The notes beneath the pieces are model-generated. The model saw only the letters and a program-made list of their open reading frames with translations, made no database searches and was not told the DNA's origin. A stretch of DNA of 22,184 bases from a virus: positions 1 through 22,184 of IMG/VR virus record IMGVR_UViG_3300045743_000039. One strand, given 5' to 3'. Positions 1-8,494 of the stretch are shown in pieces. A program made the position numbers and the translations under genes. Position 1 is the first letter of the stretch. Each line of letters opens with the position of its first letter.

Positions 1-97
1 ACTCGTTATTGATTTCAGTACCACTAATGATTTTATTAGGGTCACCTGTTATCAATGAATCTTTAACAGCGTAGTTGACTAGTTTCACATAAGACAT
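1..97 (-). CDS. Tail-fibre/tailspike-like protein, N-terminus only (partial)
   Basis: Only the first 32 codons are inside the window; the gene runs off the left edge. The visible N-terminus reads MSYVKLVNYAVKDSLITGDP and continues with a KIISGTEIN segment. An N-terminus of this type (short beta-strand, 'xKDxLxxGxPxKxxxGTEI') is common at the start of phage tail-fibre or tail-appendage proteins that attach to the tail tip. The ATG at 97 overlaps the TAA of the upstream nozzle-like gene as TAATG, and GGGAGAA lies about 7 nt upstream as a ribosome-binding site. The position directly after adaptor and nozzle genes agrees with a tail appendage. The receptor-binding part is not visible, so the fibre call is an inference from the N-terminus and context. 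Confidence 0.6.
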   Translation of the reverse strand, partial: MSYVKLVNYAVKDSLITGDPNKIISGTEINNE

Positions 98-1638
98 TAA
101 ATTCTCCCATCTTTGGCGAAAACGTCTATTCGTTGAATAGACAATGCCCGATTATTAATTAACGCTTCAATTCCAATTTGTAACACTTTACCATGTCCTG
201 CACCTGGTACTTTAACTTCTATCGCGCTAAGTGAACTTCCACTATATTCTGCTAACCCGTATTCAGCAGTTCCGTACTCTGCTGGTGCTGTAGAATTGTC
301 GGTATATACGGAAGTCATTTTATTAGATAAATAGTCAAAACTCCACTTAGTAATAATCTGTTTAGCGCCTACTCCAATGACTGTGATAATTGCCTTCTTG
401 AAGATGCTGGTCATTACTGGACTACCAAAGTCAATCCAAGGTGTATAGTACCGCATTTGGTAGGTTGAAGTGTTATCTAAATACCCTGAATACTTAGCGA
501 TACACCCTGCTTGACCAAAGTACAAAGTACCATTGTTCGCTGTGTACGCACAAGCAGGGTTAAGATTTACCCAAGTAGTCGCTCTACCTGCCCCATTCTC
601 CAACACCTGACGCATATCAAACACGTAAGCATATTGAAGCAACGGGATACTAATAAAGTAAATAGATTCTACCCCGTTAAATACTGCCTTGAGATTATCC
701 GGGTTTTCTAATAAAACCGCAGAAATAACATCATTTCTAATATTAATACTAATATCTCTGATTGGTTGTGACTTTTCTTGGATTGTCCTTGCCATCGACA
801 CTACGCCAAGGGTAGACATAAATACTACGTCTTTACCTGTATTCTGTATGGTATCTCTACCAATTGCACCAATACCTGTGATAGTGTCGCTCAGTGACAT
901 TACTGCAGGGTCATTTGCGTTAGCATAAACAAGAATCTGTGTCTTTCCGAAGATATACAAGAAGTTGTTATGTGCTGCTAACCCTACGATAGTATCCCCA
1001 CCTTTCCAAACTGTACGAAGGTCGAGCGAACCCGCTGTGCCACCTGTCCATACTTGAGGCGTGAGAACATCAGACCAAACCACTGTACTCTTGTCTGTAG
1101 CTATATCAGCAGCCCATACACGACCATAAGCACTAATCCCGATATGGCACTGGAAGATTGAACCAGCAGCACCGGATTTCTCGCTTAACCGTCTGAATGT
1201 AGTAGTTGAAACAGCAGGGTCATAGATAAGAGGGTCATACCCACGTTGCCAGAAGATACCAACGCCATTCAACTGACAGAACTGCCAATTATTAGCCGAT
1301 ATTGTAGGTGCTACACCGCCTCCACCATAAGTGAGCGTAGTGAGAGTTGCACCTACTAATTTGAATAGAAACCCGCCACCTGCAGCTACGATTGTAGACA
1401 CACCATCATTCGTCACTACTTCACCAATTGAGGTGATGTTGTTAGTACCGAGATTAGCGTTTGTATTGTTACTTACTTTTATCCAACCTTTACGAGCACC
1501 AACTCGCCCAAATTTATCAATGACGATATTTTCAGCAGTAAGTGCAAAGTTCTGTGAAAGATCAATAGGTGCGTCTTGGGTGTTTAAACCCATAAACCCA
1601 GGTGCTGATATTGTAAACGGGGTAAGTGGTTTAGCCAT
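97..1638 (-). CDS. Tail nozzle-like / virion structural protein
   Basis: Protein of 513 aa. I place the start at the ATG at 1638, which overlaps the TAA of the preceding gene (TAATG); an in-frame extension of five codons upstream is possible but lacks an ATG start. The N-terminus (PGFMGLNTQDAP, then an 'ENIVIDKFGRVGARKGW' type segment) is typical of a beta-rich phage tail protein found next to the gp11-like adaptor. The body is rich in short strands and loops without cysteine motifs or membrane segments, as expected for a beta-propeller nozzle of the T7 gp12 / P22 gp10 type. Near the C-terminus AEYG-AEYG-AEYS forms a small triplicate motif of unknown role. Assignment to the nozzle is by gene order and overall character, not by a catalytic signature; 'tail stabilisation protein' is the alternative name. 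Confidence 0.6.
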   Translation of the reverse strand: MAKPLTPFTISAPGFMGLNTQDAPIDLSQNFALTAENIVIDKFGRVGARKGWIKVSNNTNANLGTNNITSIGEVVTNDGVSTIVAAGGGFLFKLVGATLTTLTYGGGGVAPTISANNWQFCQLNGVGIFWQRGYDPLIYDPAVSTTTFRRLSEKSGAAGSIFQCHIGISAYGRVWAADIATDKSTVVWSDVLTPQVWTGGTAGSLDLRTVWKGGDTIVGLAAHNNFLYIFGKTQILVYANANDPAVMSLSDTITGIGAIGRDTIQNTGKDVVFMSTLGVVSMARTIQEKSQPIRDISINIRNDVISAVLLENPDNLKAVFNGVESIYFISIPLLQYAYVFDMRQVLENGAGRATTWVNLNPACAYTANNGTLYFGQAGCIAKYSGYLDNTSTYQMRYYTPWIDFGSPVMTSIFKKAIITVIGVGAKQIITKWSFDYLSNKMTSVYTDNSTAPAEYGTAEYGLAEYSGSSLSAIEVKVPGAGHGKVLQIGIEALINNRALSIQRIDVFAKDGRI

Positions 1639-2282
1639 TACGCAACAACCCAAACATCATTCTCAATACCATTAGCTGAGTCGAGCGAGATACGATCTGC
1701 AAGGATCCCCTTATATATACCGTAGGCTTCACTGGAAGCTAACCCACCATCTTCCCCTCGCTCAACTAATGCTCTAGCATATGCTTGGGCTACTACTGGC
1801 TCCCAAGGACAACGCAGAATATCACTAGCCAGTACCAAATCAATTTGTGGCACGTTCATGTTGAAGTTCATAGTAGCTACTGCATTAGGGGTAGGATAAA
1901 ACTGTACTGCAGCGTCTATACCATCATTACCGTCCCAAGCAAACCAACCAGACTGTGATGGTGTTGTTACCGCTAACTGCTGTTGGTCAAGTATCCAGTT
2001 CTTAGGAACAATCTGTAGTTTTGCCCTATTGGTGCTATTGTTCACTGTTACGTCTTTTTGGCGAAGCCCTGCACCAGTGACAGTGTACTTACTCACATTA
2101 GGGACAGTGTCGATTGAGATTGTAGTGTTGTTTACGTCCCACGACCAAGCATCTTCTACAACACGTTTAGCATCATTGACAAACCTACCAATTAGAGTAG
2201 CTTGCTTATCTTGGTTAAGAATGGCAACTTGGTCTTCACGAAGTTTGATTAAAACCTCGTTGATTAGTCCTAAAAAGTTCAT
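1638..2282 (-). CDS. Head-tail adaptor (T7 gp11-like)
   Basis: Protein of 214 aa. The N-terminal half is helical (FLGLINEVLIKLRE, then a VNDAKRVVEDAWSWDV segment). A 'residue-xxVxxAWxWxx' block after two helices is characteristic of podovirus tail-tube A / adaptor proteins, which form a dodecameric ring between portal and nozzle. The middle is beta-rich, and the C-terminal part has a conserved-looking helix with WEPVVAQAYARALVERGEDGG, typical of this family. The start ATG at 2282 overlaps the TGA of the upstream 673-aa gene as ATGA, and the stop overlaps the next gene as TAATG, so translation is probably coupled across three genes. Family assignment comes from residue pattern and position, with no enzymatic motif to test it. 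Confidence 0.62.
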   Translation of the reverse strand: MNFLGLINEVLIKLREDQVAILNQDKQATLIGRFVNDAKRVVEDAWSWDVNNTTISIDTVPNVSKYTVTGAGLRQKDVTVNNSTNRAKLQIVPKNWILDQQQLAVTTPSQSGWFAWDGNDGIDAAVQFYPTPNAVATMNFNMNVPQIDLVLASDILRCPWEPVVAQAYARALVERGEDGGLASSEAYGIYKGILADRISLDSANGIENDVWVVA

Positions 2283-4300
2283 TGGTTTGCTCCTGTTAAC
2301 ATGCCTGTTACTGCGCCTGTTCTGGTTGAATCTTGCATTGCTTGAATCATGGTATTTCTTTCAGCAAAAGGTAAAGTATTAATAATTCTCAATACTTCTT
2401 GAGGATTTTGCATTGCACTTGACATACGTTCAATTGCACCCTTATTTACTTTATCCCCTACCATATTCAAAGCAGATTTAACGATATTAACTTTGGCATT
2501 AAGTAGGCTAGGCGGATGAAATGAGAACAAGCTGTCTTTTAGCTTTTGTTCCATTACTGTCTGCCCAGATTGTGCATTTTTAGCTAATGCTATATCTCTT
2601 GCTACTTCACTAGCAGCTTTCTGGAATGGCGCTGCTTTGTCACCCATCTGTTCAGCAAAGTTAGTATTGCCAGTACCGAATACTTTTTCTACTAATTTAG
2701 TATTATCACCACCCACAGTAGAGATTAACTGTTCATCTGACCCTTTGCGTAAAGTATCTGCCATCTTCATTTTGTCGATTGACCGCATACCCATTGAATA
2801 CTTGTTGAGGTAGTCTTTCCAGTTAGTACCACCAGCATCTATAATTGCTTTATCAATAGCATCTTTTACACTGGCTACTACACCTGCTGCTCTCGCCTTA
2901 GTCGCCTTATCTCCACCAACAGGTAAGAGATTTTCTATTACGTCATTCACACCTTCTTTACGGATAGTATGAAGCGCATAGGCATCTACTGTACCATCTG
3001 CATTTGCAGCACTGCGCAGCATATCCTTAATACTATCGAGAACTTTCACGTTTAAAGTACCCTTGATACCTTCACCTTTTTGACTGAGAAAGTTATTAAT
3101 GGATTCTTCAATTCCATTAACTTTCAATGGACTAAGTCCGTGTGCTTCAAGTGACCCAATCTTATTTGCAATAAAGTCAGATTCTGCTTGACGTTGTTTT
3201 TTGATCTGCCCAAAAGTATCTGCAGTTGTCAAGTTCTCTTCAGACCTTGCTTTTAGTAGCTTTTGTGTCTCGCTACCTTGTTCGTATTGTCTGAATTTTT
3301 CATTCAATCCTTGCCCTTTTGTAGCAGCTTCATTTTTAGAAGCTGATAATATAGACTGTTGTTTCTGAGCCCACTCAGGAGCAAGTTCACGTAACCGTTG
3401 GTTAGCTTCATTAGCTGCATTGAGTTCTATTAGACGGTCTGGGTTAGTCTCTGCTGCAAGTGTAGTCCTTGCACCCTTTCTCGCAGCAATAGAGGCTTCG
3501 CTACTTCCACCACCCGCTACAGCACCCATAGCGTCTTGACGAGCCGCCGCTTGACTATCTATTCTTGCTTTGACTTCATTAGGTTTGAACTTATTAGCAA
3601 AATCCTGTAACGCTGCAATCTCAACCTTACCAGCAGAACCGATAGCTTGAGAAACGTCTACACCTGGGGAAGCATTCTGCAATGCTGTAACAGCTTCAGG
3701 GGAGTCTAAACCAAATGCCTTGAGAATGTTTCTAGCACGAATATCTGGGATAGCTTTCTGAAACCAATCAACTGTTTTACCAATACCTCTTCCTACTACT
3801 GGTATAGCTGCACCCAACGCCCCACCAATGGTAGCACCACCTAAAGCACTCCCATCCTCAGATAATGCACCAATAGCACCACCACCCATTGCACCACCCG
3901 CAATAGATTGTAATATGGGTTTTTCAAGAAGCCCTCCGACTTTAGCTAACTTACCACCACCACCACCGAGGACTGTTGAAACAGGGTCTATAAGATCACC
4001 AACTAGCGCCATTTTTGAATGTTTATCGGCTAGTGGGTTACTTTCCATCTGATACCCATCAGGTAGACGATTAGATATGCTTCTCATCAGTGAAGAAGCA
4101 CCTTCACCAACATCACCCATTGCTGACCATACAGGGTGAGAATCCCGATAGTCCTTTTTGAGTTTTTCTTTCTGATTGGTAGTTTCTCGAATAATTTGAT
4201 TACTTAAATGCTTTTTCACAGCAGCTTGTACTACTGCATCAGGTGTCCCTTCTGGAAACTCTAAAATTGTACCATCAGCAAGTTCGGCTTCTCTGTTCAT
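2279..4300 (-). CDS. Putative DNA-ejection / internal virion protein (673 aa)
   Basis: Protein of 673 aa. The N-terminus carries a short motif (ELADGTILEFPEGTPDAVVQ, residues about 6-25) found at the start of many phage internal virion and DNA-transfer proteins. Residues about 100-175 are Gly/Ala-rich and hydrophobic with GGG and GxxxG spacing, suggesting a membrane-interacting glycine-zipper region. The rest (about 180-673) is long and alpha-helical. A block near residues 430-520 (DAYALHTIRKEGVNDVI, then GTNWKDYLNKYSMGM) resembles the large structural protein of Bordetella/Burkholderia podoviruses, as I recall it. No lysozyme or transglycosylase motif is visible. RBS AAGGGA lies 7 nt upstream, and the start overlaps the previous stop as ATGA. 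Role inferred: carried in the virion and ejected into the cell envelope with the DNA. Confidence 0.6.
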   Translation of the reverse strand: MNREAELADGTILEFPEGTPDAVVQAAVKKHLSNQIIRETTNQKEKLKKDYRDSHPVWSAMGDVGEGASSLMRSISNRLPDGYQMESNPLADKHSKMALVGDLIDPVSTVLGGGGGKLAKVGGLLEKPILQSIAGGAMGGGAIGALSEDGSALGGATIGGALGAAIPVVGRGIGKTVDWFQKAIPDIRARNILKAFGLDSPEAVTALQNASPGVDVSQAIGSAGKVEIAALQDFANKFKPNEVKARIDSQAAARQDAMGAVAGGGSSEASIAARKGARTTLAAETNPDRLIELNAANEANQRLRELAPEWAQKQQSILSASKNEAATKGQGLNEKFRQYEQGSETQKLLKARSEENLTTADTFGQIKKQRQAESDFIANKIGSLEAHGLSPLKVNGIEESINNFLSQKGEGIKGTLNVKVLDSIKDMLRSAANADGTVDAYALHTIRKEGVNDVIENLLPVGGDKATKARAAGVVASVKDAIDKAIIDAGGTNWKDYLNKYSMGMRSIDKMKMADTLRKGSDEQLISTVGGDNTKLVEKVFGTGNTNFAEQMGDKAAPFQKAASEVARDIALAKNAQSGQTVMEQKLKDSLFSFHPPSLLNAKVNIVKSALNMVGDKVNKGAIERMSSAMQNPQEVLRIINTLPFAERNTMIQAMQDSTRTGAVTGMLTGANQ

Positions 4301-5430
4301 AATGGGTTCCCTTGTGCGTCAAACTTGATACGTTTAGGGGAGGTATTGGGAGCAGACGATAATTCAGGCGACTTGTTATACACCCTGTCATGGTACGACC
4401 TAGACGCTTTAGATATTAACCCCATTTGGTAATTGACCTTATTTACAAACGCTTGAAAATCTTCAGGACTTCTCATCTTAGCCATGTCCGTACTGGCGAT
4501 CATACCTCTAAGTTTTTCCCACTCTCTTTCGGTAATTGAACCAATACCACCACCCTGTCTAACTAACTGTAGACCTGCCACTTCAAGAGTATGTTTAATC
4601 TCGTCAAATTTTGTTTTAAAGTTAGCGGCATCTTTTCCACTAACATTTGGAATTTCACCCATTAACCCAAGATTACCTTTTAAACCTGGGTGTTGCATGA
4701 GGTCTGCCAAATCTTTACCTACACTCCCTGTGATTGCTTCAGCTTGTTCTGCTGCACCTTCAGCTTTAGCGCCTTCTTTCCGCTCTCTGTAAGATTGTGC
4801 TTCACTAATAGGTTTTACAATCCCAGCCTTAGTAATACCTGCTACGTTATCGGCAGTTGAAATTCTTTCACGACTAATATTATTCATTCCCGCAACCTTC
4901 TCACCACTTGTATTTCTATCAGTAGCGATTTTCTCACCACTTGTATTTCTATCAGTAGCAATTTTTTCACCACTTGTATTTCTATTATTCCCTATGTTTA
5001 ACGCATTCAGTTGAGCAGCTCTCATCAAACTATCATATTGCTCATCACGTAAAGCTCGTGCATTTTCTTGTCTTGTTTTAGCTTGTTTGTCACGCATTTC
5101 TGTAGCAGCCTGAACCAATCTCTGAGCCACCTGAGGATTACCAGCCTGATTAAACATTTGCGCACCCTTCATTAGACCTTCTGGTGTGGTCTGGTCAATC
5201 TGCACACCCATCGCTTCAATCTTCTTTGCACGTTCTTCTTGAGGTGAACCTACCCCCATCATGCCGTTGATAGCCCCAGAAAAATTATGCGCTGCAATTG
5301 CAGCACCTCTACGAACATCCTCACTAGCGTTTCCCCTAGTAAAATTTTCAATTTGCTGCTGCTGCTGTGCTTCTTGCTGTTGTCTAACGTCCTGTGAACT
5401 TAGACCAAATAAACCTTCTACGATACCCAT
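4297..5430 (-). CDS. Putative DNA-ejection / internal virion protein (377 aa)
   Basis: Protein of 377 aa. I chose the ATG at 5430 (MGIVEGLFGLSS) rather than an upstream in-frame start because AAGGGG lies 8 nt before it and the upstream option would run into the previous gene. The N-terminus has a Gln-rich stretch (residues about 17-26). Residues 150-194 contain an 11-residue repeat, RNTSGEKIATD twice, then a third partial copy and a fourth degenerate one. The C-terminal domain (residues about 265-345, with VRQGGGIGSITEREWEKLRG and a following EDFQAFVN segment) resembles the helical end domain of phage structural proteins that sit between other ejection proteins. The three consecutive genes of 815, 377 and 673 aa parallel the three-protein ejection sets of podoviruses (P22 gp7/16/20; T7 gp14/15/16). 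Function is inferred. Confidence 0.55.
   Translation of the reverse strand: MGIVEGLFGLSSQDVRQQQEAQQQQQIENFTRGNASEDVRRGAAIAAHNFSGAINGMMGVGSPQEERAKKIEAMGVQIDQTTPEGLMKGAQMFNQAGNPQVAQRLVQAATEMRDKQAKTRQENARALRDEQYDSLMRAAQLNALNIGNNRNTSGEKIATDRNTSGEKIATDRNTSGEKVAGMNNISRERISTADNVAGITKAGIVKPISEAQSYRERKEGAKAEGAAEQAEAITGSVGKDLADLMQHPGLKGNLGLMGEIPNVSGKDAANFKTKFDEIKHTLEVAGLQLVRQGGGIGSITEREWEKLRGMIASTDMAKMRSPEDFQAFVNKVNYQMGLISKASRSYHDRVYNKSPELSSAPNTSPKRIKFDAQGNPL
4901..4987 (-). repeat. 33-bp in-frame tandem repeat (2.6 copies)
   Basis: Copies begin at 4901, 4934 and 4967 with a 33-bp period and one or two substitutions between copies. The period equals 11 codons and lies within the 377-aa ejection-type gene, encoding the RNTSGEKIATD repeats. 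An 11-residue (hendecad) period is typical of right-handed coiled coils or long straight helices, so this is read as protein architecture rather than a regulatory repeat. Confidence 0.9.
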
Positions 5431-5441
5431 TTCAAACCCCT

Positions 5442-7889
5442 TTAAGGTACTGTTCCACCGAACCACCCGTTATATATTCCACTTAATGCGTTACCTACTT
5501 GTCCCCAATTAGTGCCATTCCCCGCCAAATTTGTCAAAAATTGACCACCTATTGAGTTAGCAGGATTGCCTGTAGCAGCGGGGGAAAGATAATTAACGGG
5601 TGCATCAGCGTAAGGTATCTTAGTAGCAGCAGCAGCCAACCCTGCAGCTTGTGGACTAGCAAAATCATAAGCAGACTGAGCATTATTTAGATTAGCTTGG
5701 TTATTACCTACTGTCTTTTGCAAACCTGTCTGGTCATTGATACCCTGTTGCTGCATTGCATAGTAATCAGCATATTGGTTAGGATTAGCTGCACCAGCGT
5801 AAGTAGCATTAGCTGCTTGTGTCTGTCCATTCAAATACAACTGACCAGCAGCAGCACCAGCAGCAGCACGTTTAACACCTAAATCTGTACCGATAGTGAG
5901 AGCATTTTGACCAAGTTTTTCAAGTTCGTTAGCTCCACCAATAGCAGTTTGATATGGCTTGTACGCATCCGATTGAGTCTGGTACATGTCTTGAAGTGTT
6001 TTACCACCTTGACCAACCATATTTGCACCATACGTACCGTACTGCATACCTTGTTGCATTGCTTGTGCCGATAAGCCCATGTTTTGTTGGCTTTGAGCGT
6101 TATAGTAAGCAGCCAGTTCAGGGTTAGCACTCATCATGCCACTAGAACCACCCATACTCAAACCCGAACGACCTTGAGCAGCTAATCTGTTATTGATTCC
6201 CGCTAGTTGTGCTGAACGTGATGGGTCAAGCAATGCCTGTTGGTCAGTCATCCACTTGTTAGCTTGTTGGTTAGCGTCTAACCCAAGATAACTACTACCA
6301 AGTTTCATCATCTGCTGAGCAGCATCGCCCATTGGAGCAGTAGCCGCTTGTGCACCTTGGAACTGATTTAGCAACCCACCTGATGTTGCCATCAAACGGT
6401 CTTGTTGCGCTTTAATATCAGGGGTTAGTGTGTAGTTACCTGTCTCATCACTCTTACCAAAGCGTGTAGTGATGCCGTACGGTGTGAACTTCGCCATATC
6501 AGCGGCAGTTTGACCTGCTGCACTTAATGATGATGCTTGTGCGTTTCTAGCGGTAGCATCGTGCGTTGCAGCAAGATTACCTAAACCTGCTTGTGATAGC
6601 AATCCCGCCTGAGTAGCATCTATCTGAGAACTGTAGAGTGCTTTTTGAGCAGGGGTGAGTTGATTATCACGAATACCATTGACTACAGAATTTGCTTCTG
6701 CTGAACGATTACGCTGAGTTGTGTCAATGCCACCAAGATAGTTTCTATAGTCGGTATTTTGCTTATCGAGATATGCGCGATTATCTGTAGTATTTTCTTT
6801 ATTTAATCGGTTTTGTTCAGCAATTGCTTTTTCTATCTCATCTTTACTGAGTTGACTACCCAATAAGCCAAGTCCAGTGTTAACTAGTTTAGTAGAGTCA
6901 AATGGCAGTTCAGTAGTATCATCTGCAACCTTAACATTACCACCAGTATTATCAATGGTGAGTTTATCAACACCATTGACAGCAGCCAAACCTAACGCAC
7001 CTGTTCCAAGTGCACCAAGTGCTGTTTTTCCAACAGTAGATGCTTGGGTTATGCCTGTCTGACCTGCTGTCTGTACACCACCATTAATAGTTCCATCAGA
7101 GAGTAATCCACCAGCACCACTAGCCGCACCACTGGCTACATCAATGCCACCTAAACCATTGAGTGCGTTTGTAGCACCTGTCGCTGCCTCAGTAGCGGTA
7201 GTTGCACCACCTGCAGCAACATCTGCACTACTTAATGCACCAAGTGATGTATTGCCCAAAGTGCCACTTAGTAACCCACCACCTACAATACCGCCACCAG
7301 CTACAGTAGTACCACCTAAACCAGCAAGTGCGGAAGTTGCACCAGCAGTCATACCCGCAGCAGTACCAGCACCACCTGCAGCGACTTCTGCAGCAGTGAG
7401 TGCGCTAAAAGCACCACCCGCACCTCCACCAGTAGCCGCTGCAACTGCACCTGGGGTAACTTCAGCAGCACCGAGTAACCCACCAGCAGCACCAGCAGTT
7501 AATGCAGTAGCTGCGATAGCCGCAGCAGCCCAAAGTTCATGTTTATGTTCTTTAATCCACCCATTATGAGCGGGTTCGGCTACGGGTTTGATACCACCTT
7601 TACCGTCAGGATTGAGTGTAATCGCATGGTCATTAAACATGCTAGGCGTATCGAATTTACTTGTTTTATCATTCCAGTGAAGGTCTGGAAAACCGAGTTC
7701 TGCAAGTTTTCCATTCTTGCCCGCCTGAACAAGTTGATCCCATGTGAACTTGGATAATAGATTAGGGTCTTGGTAGCGTTGACGAACAGTTTGTTCATTG
7801 GCTGCTTTAACTCTAGCCGCTTCTGCAGCAGCAGCCTGTTCGGGAGTTCTTGCCCTACCCCCACTCTGCTCACTTAGCATACCCACCAT
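5442..7889 (-). CDS. Large Gly/Ala-rich putative DNA-ejection protein (815 aa)
   Basis: Protein of 815 aa starting at the ATG at 7889, with AAGGAG 6 nt upstream overlapping the end of the preceding gene. Residues 1-115 form a soluble N-terminal region. Residues about 119-300 are extremely Gly/Ala-rich; ELWAAAAIAATALTAGAAGG (118-137) could cross a membrane, and the GxxxG pattern continues. Within it a 55-residue unit is tandemly duplicated (about 162-216 and 217-271). Residues about 345-430 are charged and helical, and residues about 540-720 are rich in Gln, Met, Ala and Tyr. The C-terminus is again Gly/Asn-rich and ends GWFGGTVP. Composition, size and place beside two other virion proteins suggest an ejected protein that helps form the DNA conduit through the envelope. 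No enzymatic motif is seen; a structural scaffold role inside the capsid is the alternative. Confidence 0.55.
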   Translation of the reverse strand: MVGMLSEQSGGRARTPEQAAAAEAARVKAANEQTVRQRYQDPNLLSKFTWDQLVQAGKNGKLAELGFPDLHWNDKTSKFDTPSMFNDHAITLNPDGKGGIKPVAEPAHNGWIKEHKHELWAAAAIAATALTAGAAGGLLGAAEVTPGAVAAATGGGAGGAFSALTAAEVAAGGAGTAAGMTAGATSALAGLGGTTVAGGGIVGGGLLSGTLGNTSLGALSSADVAAGGATTATEAATGATNALNGLGGIDVASGAASGAGGLLSDGTINGGVQTAGQTGITQASTVGKTALGALGTGALGLAAVNGVDKLTIDNTGGNVKVADDTTELPFDSTKLVNTGLGLLGSQLSKDEIEKAIAEQNRLNKENTTDNRAYLDKQNTDYRNYLGGIDTTQRNRSAEANSVVNGIRDNQLTPAQKALYSSQIDATQAGLLSQAGLGNLAATHDATARNAQASSLSAAGQTAADMAKFTPYGITTRFGKSDETGNYTLTPDIKAQQDRLMATSGGLLNQFQGAQAATAPMGDAAQQMMKLGSSYLGLDANQQANKWMTDQQALLDPSRSAQLAGINNRLAAQGRSGLSMGGSSGMMSANPELAAYYNAQSQQNMGLSAQAMQQGMQYGTYGANMVGQGGKTLQDMYQTQSDAYKPYQTAIGGANELEKLGQNALTIGTDLGVKRAAAGAAAGQLYLNGQTQAANATYAGAANPNQYADYYAMQQQGINDQTGLQKTVGNNQANLNNAQSAYDFASPQAAGLAAAATKIPYADAPVNYLSPAATGNPANSIGGQFLTNLAGNGTNWGQVGNALSGIYNGWFGGTVP
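7077..7406 (-). repeat. 165-bp tandem duplication inside the 815-aa gene
   Basis: Two copies (7242-7406 and 7077-7241) encode related 55-residue units: each contains an 'AEVAAGGAGT / ADVAAGGATT' start, an 'ATSALAGLGG / ATNALNGLGG' middle and a 'GGGLLSGT / GAGGLLSDGT' end. The DNA copies have diverged but stay in register, so the duplication is old and under protein-level constraint. Confidence 0.75.
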
Positions 7890-7892
7890 AAC

Positions 7893-8099
7893 CTACTCCT
7901 TAGTCTTTAAAATCCGTCTTTTCTTAATGGGTTGTTCTATCACCTCTGGGTGTTCATAGGCAATATCATCATCTGCTCTAAGAAATGAGGGGGTTTCGAT
8001 AATCTCATCGTACCCCTCATGTAGACGCAATCCAGCAATATCATTCTCATTGGTGAATGATACGGTATTACCAGACCTTTTGCACCTAAAAGTAGCCAT
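7893..8099 (-). CDS. Small conserved phage structural-cluster protein (68 aa)
   Basis: Protein of 68 aa, beginning MATFRCKRSGNTVSFTNEND and ending in a basic tail (IKKRRILKTKE). I recognise the opening (single Cys followed by 'SGNxVxFxxExDI...LRxHEGYxEI') as that of a small protein often found beside decoration and capsid genes in podoviruses, but its role is unknown to me. There is no second cysteine nearby to form a zinc site. The ATG at 8099 overlaps the TAA of the preceding gene as TAATG, and the stop lies 3 bp before the 815-aa gene, so it belongs to the same translation-coupled chain. Confidence 0.6.
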   Translation of the reverse strand: MATFRCKRSGNTVSFTNENDIAGLRLHEGYDEIIETPSFLRADDDIAYEHPEVIEQPIKKRRILKTKE

Positions 8100-8437
8100 T
8101 AGAAAGTAGGGCGACCAATTAATATTTTAAATGGCGCTGTCACTAAATCCAATGCTGCTGCACCGTTTAAGTTAGAAATACGAATTGCAACAGAGTTTGC
8201 TGCTGAAACGTAAACATTAATATCAGCGTCTACTGTCTGGTTTACACCAGCAGAATAACCAATCACCATATCACCAAGTAATACGTTTGGAATAGTAAGA
8301 GTTGCAATATCTTCTGCACCCGCTGCTACAGATGATGGGTCAATAGTTAATGTAACTGCCCACATATCACTGAAAGCACCCTGAAACTGTTTATTACCCT
8401 GCTCTACGCGAGTAACCGTTGCCGTAGTAAAAGCCAT
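8099..8437 (-). CDS. Putative head decoration / beta-sandwich virion protein (112 aa)
   Basis: Protein of 112 aa, almost entirely beta-strand-like (alternating hydrophobic residues, many Thr, Val, Ala, Asn), with 'GAFSDMWAVTLTIDP', 'IPNVLLGDMVIGYSAG' and 'VYVSAANSVAIRISNLNG' segments and ending LIGRPTF. This pattern fits small phage head proteins or decoration-type beta-sandwiches encoded directly after the major capsid gene, which this one is. RBS AAAGGAG lies 9 nt upstream of the ATG at 8437. It is separated from the capsid gene by an intrinsic terminator, so its expression probably depends on partial readthrough. Decoration is inferred from position and fold character; it shares size and style, but no obvious motif, with the 110-aa protein at 10890-11222. 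Confidence 0.5.
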   Translation of the reverse strand: MAFTTATVTRVEQGNKQFQGAFSDMWAVTLTIDPSSVAAGAEDIATLTIPNVLLGDMVIGYSAGVNQTVDADINVYVSAANSVAIRISNLNGAAALDLVTAPFKILIGRPTF

Positions 8438-8452
8438 AATTTATTCTCCTTT

Positions 8453-8480
8453 AAAAATGCCCCAATTAAGGGGCATTTTT
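8453..8480 (-). terminator. Intrinsic terminator after the major capsid gene
   Basis: Perfect 11-bp inverted repeat AAAAATGCCCC (8453-8463) and GGGGCATTTTT (8470-8480) around a 6-nt AT loop. It lies 14 bp after the capsid stop and upstream of the decoration-like gene. Read leftward, the GC-rich stem is followed by a run of T. Within a long late operon, such an element normally reduces transcription of downstream genes and raises relative capsid output. The A and T runs would also allow it to act on the other strand. Confidence 0.85.
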
Positions 8481-8494
8481 GATTTAACTAGCTA

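Noticed and set aside
4901-4987. CRISPR-like array of 33-bp repeats
   Set aside because: Copies are directly adjacent with no spacers, are in frame and encode an 11-residue protein repeat.
7144-7569. 141-aa plus-strand open frame rich in Pro and Ala
   Set aside because: It is the antisense of the Gly/Ala-rich region of the 815-aa gene; its composition follows from reverse-complemented Gly/Ala codons and it has no ribosome-binding site of its own.
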